From a virus: DNA of 34,813 nt. The notes beneath the pieces are model-generated. The model saw nothing but the letters and a program-made list of their open reading frames with translations, did no database searches and was not told where the DNA came from. The stretch is taken from positions 1-34,813 of the IMG/VR virus record IMGVR_UViG_3300030060_005610; one strand, given 5' to 3'. Positions 1 through 6,644 of this stretch are shown in pieces (the stretch's first letter is position 1; each line of letters opens with the position of its first letter). The translations under genes were made by a program, and so were the position numbers.

Positions 1-100
1 AATATTGGCGTGGATGGTAATTTTGAATTTACAAGTGGAACTGTTCAAGATGGAGTACTTATTCCTGACGTAAATTTGAATTTTGATAGAATAAATGATG
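1..100. repeat. Left copy of the 100-bp terminal repeat
   Basis: Matches 34714-34813 at 99 of 100 bases. It lies inside the tail hub gene, not at a packaging boundary, so it is an assembly closure point and not a physical genome end. Confidence 0.95.
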
Positions 101-2349
101 GAAATCCTAATACTTGTGTACAAATAGAAGGAAATTTTATAAGTATATTTAATACTGAATATGGAGCATTAGACAATTACCTTTTATCATCTACTGCTTT
201 TTTAAAATTTAATTTTGATTCCTTACCTTCCGATGTTAAGATTCAAATAAATGACAATTCATCTTGGACAAGAATAATAGCAAAAATAGAAAATTTAGAA
301 ACTTCATCAGATCAATTTGCAGGTATTACACAATTAGACTTAAACAGAATAACTTTGCCAGTTATTTCAGTTTTTCCATTATCAACAAATGCACCACAGT
401 CATTTGGAATTGCCATATTAAAAACTGGTTTTACTCCTCCTCAACCTCTTGTAAGATCGTTTATACAAAATGATTTTTGCAGACTTTTACATAAATTTGG
501 TTCATCGTTTGAACCACCATTAGGTACTAATTTTATACAAGCACCGCCTGTAGGTAGTAACGAACAAGCTTTTACGTCAGGTGATAATACCTATTTCCAT
601 ACATTTGCCACAAGTGAATCCGAATATAATAGTTATGATAGTGATGACATAGAAAATAATCCAATTAGTTGTATAAATCCTCAATTAGTTCCTGCTGAAT
701 CAAATTCATATTGTTTAGGACTGCCTAAGATTAGGCATTTAGGTAGTGGAGAAAATTTGCAAGATACTCCTATTAATATACCAGTTAAAATTAGAATTTA
801 CGAATCTCGTTTATATGCTTTTGGAACTATTGATAATTTATTAAAGAAAAACTTTTATGCAAATGTTTGGGGTAGAAAATCAGAGTTTAATTTTTACTCA
901 ACTTCTTCTATACTATATACATTCAATTTAGGACAATTTGCTAGTCCTTTACAAAATTTATTAAATACAATAATCAATGCTACTGATAGCGCAGAAGAAA
1001 TATTAGATGAAATTGAAAATGCTATGAATGATGCTTCACCTCTTTTAACATCAGAAATGCCTTACTCTTTTAATATAGTTCCTTTAAAAGCTGTGCAATA
1101 TAATTCATTAGGAGATGTTGAAAAAGAGGTAAATATTAAAAGTTGGAAATTTAACTTAATTAATTCAAATGATGTATACTATATAAATTTTGACTTTCAA
1201 GGATTAACTGAAAATGAAGACTTCGAAGAGATATTTATGATACAATTAGGTAATTTAAATGGAGAAATTGTAGATGAATATGAAATATCTATTGATTCTG
1301 ATAAGGAAAATATATTTATATCACCAATAGAAAATCCTGCTGATATAGTAAAGCATATATTAGAGGAAGAATGCAAGTATGATGGTGAGTTTAATGACGA
1401 TGAATTTAATGCAATAAAAGAATTACATCCTGACTGGACTTTTGCTTTTACGCAGAGCAAACTAATAAGTTCCAAAAAATTAATAGAAGATTTTTCAAGA
1501 TCAACAAAGTCTTTTCCAAGATTTCGAGCTGATGGTACTTTTGGTTGGAATGTAGTCAAAGATACTTATTCAAACGATGATATAGACTTAATAATAGAAG
1601 AATCAGATATTATTAACTATAAATATGATAGAACAAAATTAGAAGATGTAAAAACAAAAGTAAAGGTTTTATTTAATATTGACTATGCTCAAGGCAATCA
1701 TTTATTTTCTACAGATGAAATTTTGGCAACAGACTATGTAAATACTAGTATATATCAGTATTATGGTTTAGCGACTGACGATTCTGACTCTACTTTAAAC
1801 TTTGAAAGTGACTACATTAGAGATAGATATACAGCAGAACAGTTGCAAAATTGGTTACTTACTTGGAATATGAATCAAAAGAATTTAATTAGCCTTACTT
1901 TACCTATTAAGTATATTAAGTTAGAAGTTGGTGATGTCGTCGCTTTAGACAAAGAAATACAAGGAACAAAAATATTTGGTGAAACTTACACACAAACATC
2001 AATAGATAGAAATGGACAAGAAATATATCCATACTTTATGGTATATGAAACTAATAAGAATTTAGAAAAAGTAGATATAAAACTAATACAACTACACAAC
2101 CTAGATATTAATAGTTTAGGAACGGTTGAAGAGCCAGAAACACAACAAGAGGAATCTAATGTTGTATTGCCAACAGGTGATGTAAATGGCGATGGCAATA
2201 TAGATGTTGTAGATATAGTAAATGTAGTTAGTTTTGCTTTAGGAGTAAAGCAACCTACAGATGAAGAGTTTTTTCAAGCAGATATTAATCAAGACGGAAA
2301 TATTGATGTATTAGATGTGGTAACTTTAGTTAATATAATATTAGGATAA
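1..2349 (+). CDS. Tail hub/tip protein, C-terminal part, with type I dockerin-like module
   Basis: The frame is open from base 1, and the protein begins at 33742 at the other end of the circular contig; the joined product is about 1106 aa. The middle part shows features of phage tail hub proteins: long beta-rich stretches and, near 1920-1950, a KLEVGDVVALDKE segment like those that end many tail tip domains. The last 57 residues (bases 2176-2346) hold two 12-residue calcium-loop motifs, DVNGDGNIDVVD and DINQDGNIDVLD. Each is followed by a hydrophobic helix ending in LG, and an acidic Glu/Gln-rich linker precedes them. This duplicated loop-helix layout is that of type I dockerins. The hub role follows from its place right after the tape measure gene. 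The dockerin partner is unknown. A GTG at position 10 is not the true start. Confidence 0.85.
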   Translation, partial: NIGVDGNFEFTSGTVQDGVLIPDVNLNFDRINDGNPNTCVQIEGNFISIFNTEYGALDNYLLSSTAFLKFNFDSLPSDVKIQINDNSSWTRIIAKIENLETSSDQFAGITQLDLNRITLPVISVFPLSTNAPQSFGIAILKTGFTPPQPLVRSFIQNDFCRLLHKFGSSFEPPLGTNFIQAPPVGSNEQAFTSGDNTYFHTFATSESEYNSYDSDDIENNPISCINPQLVPAESNSYCLGLPKIRHLGSGENLQDTPINIPVKIRIYESRLYAFGTIDNLLKKNFYANVWGRKSEFNFYSTSSILYTFNLGQFASPLQNLLNTIINATDSAEEILDEIENAMNDASPLLTSEMPYSFNIVPLKAVQYNSLGDVEKEVNIKSWKFNLINSNDVYYINFDFQGLTENEDFEEIFMIQLGNLNGEIVDEYEISIDSDKENIFISPIENPADIVKHILEEECKYDGEFNDDEFNAIKELHPDWTFAFTQSKLISSKKLIEDFSRSTKSFPRFRADGTFGWNVVKDTYSNDDIDLIIEESDIINYKYDRTKLEDVKTKVKVLFNIDYAQGNHLFSTDEILATDYVNTSIYQYYGLATDDSDSTLNFESDYIRDRYTAEQLQNWLLTWNMNQKNLISLTLPIKYIKLEVGDVVALDKEIQGTKIFGETYTQTSIDRNGQEIYPYFMVYETNKNLEKVDIKLIQLHNLDINSLGTVEEPETQQEESNVVLPTGDVNGDGNIDVVDIVNVVSFALGVKQPTDEEFFQADINQDGNIDVLDVVTLVNIILG

Positions 2350-2351
2350 AT

Positions 2352-2831
2352 ATGAATTTGTTATATGGAAATGGTGAGGTAGTTTTAGAAGAAAATACAG
2401 AAGTTGTTGGTCTTCAAATACACTTTATGGGTAAAATAAATGTAGTAAGCAAACTTCCTGACAACTTTAATGTAATATTAGCAGATGGAAAGATGTTAAT
2501 ATATAGTTTAGAATTATTAGTTCTGCCTGAAATATTATTTACTTATAATGGCTCTTTAAGAATAACACAATGTATTGCTTCGACTAGTGAAGGAGTTAAA
2601 ATTAATGTAATTCCTGTAAATAATAATTTAGGTTTTTGGTCTATGACTTTAGGCACATATGATTCAGGTTCGGAATGGGAAAGCTATATAGGCGGAAATA
2701 GATTTGGTAAAAAAGTATTAAGACAAAAAAATAATATACCTAAATTAGAAAAAGGTACAAAAGTAGTTAAGAGAGAAAGTGTAGCAAGAAATGTGTTGCG
2801 ACAGACAACTAGAAGTAGTGGAGGTTATTAA
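2352..2831 (+). CDS. Hypothetical tail-associated protein (159 aa)
   Basis: This 159-aa protein starts two bases after the hub stop codon, and its TAA overlaps the next ATG by one base, so it is translated as part of the tail operon. The N-terminal two thirds is beta-rich, with a repeated pattern of short hydrophobic strands. The C-terminal 40 residues are rich in Lys, Arg and Asn. I do not recognise the family. Its position between the tail hub and another large tail-region protein suggests a tail tip or baseplate accessory, but nothing in the sequence proves that. Confidence 0.75.
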   Translation: MNLLYGNGEVVLEENTEVVGLQIHFMGKINVVSKLPDNFNVILADGKMLIYSLELLVLPEILFTYNGSLRITQCIASTSEGVKINVIPVNNNLGFWSMTLGTYDSGSEWESYIGGNRFGKKVLRQKNNIPKLEKGTKVVKRESVARNVLRQTTRSSGGY

Positions 2832-3943
2832 TGGCTAAATATCAAAACGTAGGTACGCCAAGATTTTATGTAGATTATTTTCAATATGCTTTGACGACAG
2901 GTATATTATCAGATGGAGATATATTTATAACAACTGGAAGTAATGAAAATTTAGATCAAATAAATAACTTATTTTACTTAAATCCTACAAAAACCAATAT
3001 AATAAAAGAGGAATATTTAACAGACTTGGTAGCTTTCAAAGAATTAAATATTGGAACTACAACCAATTTCAAGGCGACTGACTATGCTTTTGACTATTAT
3101 GGAATATTTAATCACAATTTAAAAGAAGTAGATACAGGATCAATACAAGGTGGAACTATTTCTTTAGGATATACAGAGAGTAATGAAGCTAATTATTCTG
3201 CTTTGCAAAACATGGAAAATAAATTTAAAATAAATATGAATGACAATACTGTTAATGCAAATGGCTTTTCATTTGTAGACTTAAAGTCATCCGATGATGA
3301 GATTAGTGCAATACCAATATCTACTTTTTTTAATTTTAGATTTGATCCAACCAATCAATTAAAATTGGGTGCATTAACTGCAGGATATTATTATGATATG
3401 CCTCACTCACCTGACTTAGACTTAACTCTTACAAGAGAATATGGTGGATCAACTAAGCAGTTTACTAAAGGTGGTGCGCTTTTAACAAATTACAACTATA
3501 CTCAACCACCTACTTGGGGAGATGCTGAGGCGTGGGGTACTTATATAGATACACCAAGAAAAGTACAGAAAAGAAGAGCAGGTAGGAGAAGATGGGATTT
3601 AAAATTTTCCTATATAGCATCGTCAGATTTAATGGCTGATATTGAAACATTAGACAATGATATTTTAGGAGAGTTAAATATACTTCCTCATACTTACAAT
3701 CAATTTGATAGTGGATCAACAGAGGATGGTCTTGATTTTGTATTTACACAAGACACAAGTTTCTTTACTCAATTTATGCAGAAAACTCTAGGCGGTAGTT
3801 TAAGGTTTATATTTCAACCAGATAAAACTGACTTTACTCCTGATGGCTTTGCTATATGTGTATTAGATCAAGACTCAATATCTTTCAAGCAGGTAGCTCA
3901 CAATACTTATAATGTAAGTCTTAAAATTCTTGAAGTCTGGTAG
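2831..3943 (+). CDS. Hypothetical tail/virion protein (370 aa)
   Basis: A 370-aa protein starting MAKYQNVGTPRFYVDY, a beginning I associate with uncharacterised proteins of uncultured marine phages. It is beta-rich and has a basic patch near residues 245-255 (KVQKRRAGRRRWDLKFSY) followed by a C-terminal domain ending in a beta-strand. It is the last gene of the rightward structural operon. Its end overlaps by 23 bp, tail to tail, with the end of the leftward operon. A minor tail or distal tail structural role is inferred from position only. Confidence 0.75.
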   Translation: MAKYQNVGTPRFYVDYFQYALTTGILSDGDIFITTGSNENLDQINNLFYLNPTKTNIIKEEYLTDLVAFKELNIGTTTNFKATDYAFDYYGIFNHNLKEVDTGSIQGGTISLGYTESNEANYSALQNMENKFKINMNDNTVNANGFSFVDLKSSDDEISAIPISTFFNFRFDPTNQLKLGALTAGYYYDMPHSPDLDLTLTREYGGSTKQFTKGGALLTNYNYTQPPTWGDAEAWGTYIDTPRKVQKRRAGRRRWDLKFSYIASSDLMADIETLDNDILGELNILPHTYNQFDSGSTEDGLDFVFTQDTSFFTQFMQKTLGGSLRFIFQPDKTDFTPDGFAICVLDQDSISFKQVAHNTYNVSLKILEVW

Positions 3944-4286
3944 GATCAGGTAAAGGAAAGTCTAAAAACTGAGCCGACCATCTAATAATTCTATCAAGAT
4001 ACTCTTGAAACTCATCTTGTGATAATTTACTAGTAGACTGCACATCAAACTTAAACTTTAATACCTCGTGCATCTTATTATCAGAATAACCTAGATGTTG
4101 TGCTAACAGTCTTACTATTACGCCTCTATAGTAGTTATTTTGTTTGCTAGTTTTTTTCTTTGGTAGTTCTTTTACAGTTAAGACAACATCTCCATGTAAC
4201 TTATACAAATCGTTTTGAAAATCGTCTTTATTATTTAAGGTTAGCTTACCATTCTTAACCTTGCCAAATACTCTAATTTCAATCAA
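3921..4286 (-). CDS. NinB/YqaN-like recombination protein
   Basis: I place the start at the TTG at 4286. A TAGGAG ribosome site lies eight bases upstream, and the protein then begins MIEIRVFGKVKNGKL, as usual for this family; the upstream ATG at 4328 lies deep inside the previous gene. The 121-aa product has the layout of NinB-like phage proteins: an N-terminal strand region, the motif KTSKQNNYYRGVIVRLLAQH in the middle, and a C-terminal helix ending in FLDFPLPDP. NinB-type proteins bind single-stranded DNA and act in phage recombination. It is the last gene of the leftward operon, beside HNH and resolvase genes, which fits. Family assignment is by motif pattern and is moderately sure. Confidence 0.6.
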   Translation of the reverse strand: MIEIRVFGKVKNGKLTLNNKDDFQNDLYKLHGDVVLTVKELPKKKTSKQNNYYRGVIVRLLAQHLGYSDNKMHEVLKFKFDVQSTSKLSQDEFQEYLDRIIRWSAQFLDFPLPDPTRLQEF

Positions 4287-4548
4287 TAAAATATCTCCTA
4301 AGTAGCTTAAATGCTTCTTTCCATACATCTATACGATAATGCTCGTTAAATCGTTTAATACCCATGCCATGCCTATCCTGGTGATGTTCTCTACATAGAG
4401 GTATACAACTGAAGTCTTTAGGTGTTTGTTTGTTTCTATTATTGCCCATACCTATAGCTTCTAGGTGATCAGGATCAACAGGTGTGCCGCCACATATTAG
4501 ACAATGTTGCGATTTAATATACTTTAAGTATTCTTTCGTGTCGATCAT
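4279..4548 (-). CDS. HNH nuclease, Ref/DUF968-like
   Basis: An 89-aa protein with a complete zinc-HNH layout: CLIC at residues 16-19, DPDH at 25-28, then PLCREHH at 50-56 and H60. The glycine-rich GMG segment and the RFNEHYRIDVW tail resemble the DUF968/Ref group of RecA-dependent or recombination-linked HNH nucleases of phages. It overlaps the cytosine methyltransferase upstream by four bases and the NinB-like gene downstream by eight, so these are translationally coupled. A recombination or DNA-processing role is more likely than homing, because the gene sits in an operon and does not interrupt another gene. Confidence 0.8.
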   Translation of the reverse strand: MIDTKEYLKYIKSQHCLICGGTPVDPDHLEAIGMGNNRNKQTPKDFSCIPLCREHHQDRHGMGIKRFNEHYRIDVWKEAFKLLRRYFID

Positions 4549-5138
4549 TTATTTGCCTCATAAAATGCCTTAGCAAAACCTTGCGGTGTTATTGATCTTC
4601 TTTCTAGCCTTGTTAATTTACCAAAATATTCTGGATGAATTTCTTTACTCTTTAACCTATCAAATTTTGGTTTATCACAAATTATTCTTTTTTCTTTAGG
4701 CTTATTAAAATAACCCCATAAACAAGTTCTTTTTTTATAATTATCACCAAAATAATAAGGATCAAACTCATAATGTGGATGTCCTAAAAATCTTTTGAAC
4801 AAACCCTTTGGATTTTCTAATGCCCAAAATTTTAAAGTAGTGGTCTTTGCATATGGACTAGGTATATCATATTGACATTTTGCAATTATATTCAAACAAG
4901 CATTTACAACCTGATATGCTTTTTTTAAATCTCGTGGCTTTCCTGTTGTTTTTGCAAAACTAAATTGATCACAAGGTGGTGCTGCAAGTATTCCATAAAC
5001 ATTTTTTGGTGGATTAAAATGCCTAACATCATTTTTAGGTAAAGTAACTAGTCTAACATCATACCCATTATCTTTGTATGGTTTACTCCAAGAGCCAGTT
5101 CCTCCACATAAGTCTAATATTATTTTATTATTACTCAC
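4545..5138 (-). CDS. DNA (cytosine-5) methyltransferase, short phage type
   Basis: A 197-aa protein with the core C5-methyltransferase motifs. Motif I is ILDLCGGTGSWSKPY (residues 7-21). Motif IV is APPCDQFS with the catalytic Cys at 56. A motif VI-like ENP at 108-110 replaces the classic ENV. KKRTCLWGYF resembles motif VIII and ITPQGFAKAFY at the C-terminus resembles motif X. The target recognition region is very short, so the enzyme may be non-selective or need a partner. It would transfer methyl groups from S-adenosylmethionine to cytosine in phage or host DNA. Four-base overlaps on both sides couple it to the resolvase-like and HNH genes. Confidence 0.85.
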   Translation of the reverse strand: MSNNKIILDLCGGTGSWSKPYKDNGYDVRLVTLPKNDVRHFNPPKNVYGILAAPPCDQFSFAKTTGKPRDLKKAYQVVNACLNIIAKCQYDIPSPYAKTTTLKFWALENPKGLFKRFLGHPHYEFDPYYFGDNYKKRTCLWGYFNKPKEKRIICDKPKFDRLKSKEIHPEYFGKLTRLERRSITPQGFAKAFYEANK

Positions 5139-5464
5139 TTACTTAATTCGTATATCTTATCGTGTAATTCTTTTTTTTCTTTTAAATAATCAACTGCTCT
5201 CATCATCAAGTATGTTTCACCACGATCCTCTTTAAAAGCTACCATATCTACATTATCTGTCATACCTAGAAACTTTGGTATCTGTTTTCTGCATTTAGCT
5301 TGTACTTTAGTTTCACCTTCAACAAGCAAATCAACTTCTTCAGGCAGTCCTAATGACTTACCATTACTTCCCCAAGCTCGGACAGCCTTAAATTTAAATG
5401 ACTCAAACAACATAACAAGTTGTCTTTCAAATCTATTACCCTTCTCTTTGGATTTGTTCGGCAT
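5135..5464 (-). CDS. Hjc-like Holliday junction resolvase (PD-(D/E)XK)
   Basis: A 109-aa protein starting MPNKSKEKGNRFERQL. The pattern KGNRFERQL, WGSNGKSLGLPEEVDLLVEG, then VQAKCRK matches archaeal/phage Hjc-type nucleases: E13, D45 and the Q55-A-K57 pair sit where the catalytic residues lie. Its length is typical for the family. An AGGAG box lies seven bases before the ATG. It overlaps the preceding small gene by 29 bases and the methyltransferase by four. A role in resolving branched DNA made during ERF-driven recombination is inferred. Confidence 0.72.
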   Translation of the reverse strand: MPNKSKEKGNRFERQLVMLFESFKFKAVRAWGSNGKSLGLPEEVDLLVEGETKVQAKCRKQIPKFLGMTDNVDMVAFKEDRGETYLMMRAVDYLKEKKELHDKIYELSK

Positions 5465-5648
5465 CTGATTCTCCTAATGTTTTGTTAAACTTCATTATTA
5501 CATCATTTAATTCACCATCACTTAAATCATTAATTTTAAAATGTGGCGAATCATTCTGTACTTCTAGTTGATGTAGTGGTTTGCTTTTATGATATAAGCC
5601 TAAATTTGCCCATATAAGGAACTTTTTTATTATACTTATAGTGAACAT
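5436..5648 (-). CDS. Hypothetical protein (70 aa)
   Basis: Small protein with a mildly hydrophobic N-terminus (FTISIIKKFLIWANLGLY) and a helical acidic C-terminal half. Its ATG has a strong TTAGGAG site. That site is part of a small hairpin, CCTAA-GAG-TTAGG on this strand (5669-5657), which could modulate translation. I do not recognise the family. It is coupled by overlap to the resolvase-like gene. Confidence 0.6.
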   Translation of the reverse strand: MFTISIIKKFLIWANLGLYHKSKPLHQLEVQNDSPHFKINDLSDGELNDVIMKFNKTLGESDAEQIQREG

Positions 5649-5809
5649 GGTATTCTCCTAACTCTTAGGTGTAAAAGCCTTGTTTTTAAAATGTCTATCA
5701 TATCTTTAGTGATCTCAATATTATAATCGGTAATTTTTCCTAAATTTTTTTGATAATCTTCAATCATTATCTCATATGTTTCTATTACTACATGGTTTTT
5801 TTCTTTCAT
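5636..5809 (-). CDS. Hypothetical small protein (57 aa)
   Basis: A 57-codon frame starting MKEKNHVVIETYEIMIEDYQ and ending LRVRRIPCSL, with an AAAGGAT site before the ATG like other genes of this operon. It is mostly helical and charged. It overlaps the next gene by 13 bases. It lies 17 bases downstream of the candidate structured RNA at 5827-5933, which may control it. No family recognised. Confidence 0.55.
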   Translation of the reverse strand: MKEKNHVVIETYEIMIEDYQKNLGKITDYNIEITKDMIDILKTRLLHLRVRRIPCSL

Positions 5810-5826
5810 TGTATCCTTTGTTTTGT

Positions 5827-5933
5827 ACGGACTGATGCGGAAGGCAACATATACATATAGATTTGACTCCTCAATATAGTTCTATACACTTCCGCACTAT
5901 CTAGTAGTTACCAACAACTGACGAACAGTCCGC
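5827..5933 (-). ncRNA. Candidate structured RNA or cis-regulatory leader (nested two-stem element)
   Basis: On the minus strand an outer stem GCGGACTG (5933-5926) pairs with CAGTCCGT (5834-5827), eight pairs with one G-U. An inner stem TGCGGAAG (5896-5889) pairs perfectly with CTTCCGCA (5843-5836). The 3' sides of the two stems are separated by a single T, so they can stack coaxially. The 29-nt 5' linker can form a small hairpin (AGTT-GTTGGT-AACT), giving a three-way junction. The inner loop holds TTGAGGAG, a ribosome-site-like sequence. The element is more GC-rich than its surroundings and lies just upstream of the 57-aa gene. Function is unknown; a regulatory leader or a small RNA are both possible. 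Confidence 0.5.
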
Positions 5934-6002
5934 TTTGTTATGTAAGGAGTTTTTATCCTGCAACTTCCAGCCAGTAAATTTTGAAAATGAGCCAAGCCAC
6001 AT
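5901..6002 (-). CDS. Possible 33-aa ORF overlapping the structured RNA
   Basis: An ATG-started frame (MWLGSFSKFTGWKLQDKNSL and onward) runs into the 5' part of the candidate RNA structure and ends at a TAG inside it. An AGG lies six bases before the ATG. It could be a leader peptide whose translation opens or closes the structure, or it could be chance. Low confidence. Confidence 0.25.
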   Translation of the reverse strand: MWLGSFSKFTGWKLQDKNSLHNKADCSSVVGNY

Positions 6003-6013
6003 TCAAACCTGAC

Positions 6014-6208
6014 TCATTTTCTTTTCGTTCTCTCCCAGAGTTTCTTACCACTTTCTCTCCTAGCGCAACTCTCACAAATTATTTGTTCTTCCCATTCCAC
6101 TTCTTTAAACATAGCCTTCATTAAACTTTTATCATCTTTATACATATGTGTTCCATATTTACTACACATATCGCATTTACTATCGAGTTTGCCTAAATAA
6201 TAAATCAT
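6014..6208 (-). CDS. Small zinc-knuckle protein (64 aa)
   Basis: I choose the ATG at 6208 because a GGAGT site lies seven bases upstream; the longer frame from 6247 lies inside the preceding gene and has no such site. The protein carries two Cys pairs, CDMC and CESC, separated by about 30 residues, so a single zinc-binding site is likely. The C-terminus is basic (RRESGKKLWERTKRK). DNA or RNA binding is possible. The stop codon lies in one arm of an inverted repeat (GAAAATGAG, 21-nt loop, CTCATTTTC; 5979-6017). Confidence 0.6.
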   Translation of the reverse strand: MIYYLGKLDSKCDMCSKYGTHMYKDDKSLMKAMFKEVEWEEQIICESCARRESGKKLWERTKRK

Positions 6209-6644
6209 CTTTTTTACTCCATTTAACTGCAATATTATCTGCAACATTAATAGGCAAAAGATAACCTTTACTTGTTTTTGTTTCTGTATTTTTATATTTA
6301 TTTTTTTTATGTAGAGTTTTTAAAGTACGGATTGGAAATTTCCAATAATTATCATAATCTCCAATTAAATATTCTTCAGATTTATCTTTTCTATATATGC
6401 CACTTTCAGTCCAATTCTTAATATTTTCATTTGTTTTTTCATGAGTTTCAATATATAAATTTCCTGTTTTTTTATAATTACAATCTAATTTAATTTCAAT
6501 ATTTAAATTATTTTCTCCAACTTCAAATTGAAATGTTTTAGTTTGATAAAAAAACATATTTATACCTTTAGATTGATATAATTCTTGGATAAATGTAGCA
6601 TATTTATCTCCTTTTTCCATCATTTTATCATAATATAAGGTCAT
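6180..6644 (-). CDS. PD-(D/E)XK nuclease-like protein (154 aa)
   Basis: The start at 6644 makes a four-base ATGA overlap with the methyltransferase stop, with GGGGA upstream; a start at 6668 would lie wholly inside that gene. The middle holds LNIEIKLD followed by KKTGNLYIE. This arrangement is typical of a phage PD-(D/E)XK-like family in which E-x-K (E50, K52 in this numbering) is catalytic and TGN-x-x-x-E follows. Glu and Asp residues in the first helix could supply the remaining metal ligand. Tight coupling to an adenine methyltransferase suggests they act on the same DNA. A nuclease is my best guess, not proven. Confidence 0.55.
   Translation of the reverse strand: MTLYYDKMMEKGDKYATFIQELYQSKGINMFFYQTKTFQFEVGENNLNIEIKLDCNYKKTGNLYIETHEKTNENIKNWTESGIYRKDKSEEYLIGDYDNYWKFPIRTLKTLHKKNKYKNTETKTSKGYLLPINVADNIAVKWSKKDDLLFRQTR

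Noticed and set aside
1197-1559. 120-codon minus-strand frame inside the tail hub gene
   Set aside because: Shadow of the hub coding strand; no ribosome site and no recognisable protein pattern.
4287-4328. ATG at 4328 as the start of the NinB-like gene
   Set aside because: It would overlap the HNH gene by 50 bases with no ribosome site, while the TTG at 4286 has a well-placed TAGGAG.
5820-5870. 16-codon frame starting MYMLPSASV on the minus strand, with AGGAG upstream
   Set aside because: Very short and made up largely of the 3' sides of the RNA stems; could be a leader peptide, but evidence is too thin to call a gene.
5826-5937. Possible tRNA or hammerhead ribozyme at the nested stems
   Set aside because: The outer stem has acceptor-like length, but there is no T-loop or anticodon arm in the right place, and the hammerhead core (CTGATGA with GAAA) is not complete on either strand. 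Kept only as an unclassified structured RNA.
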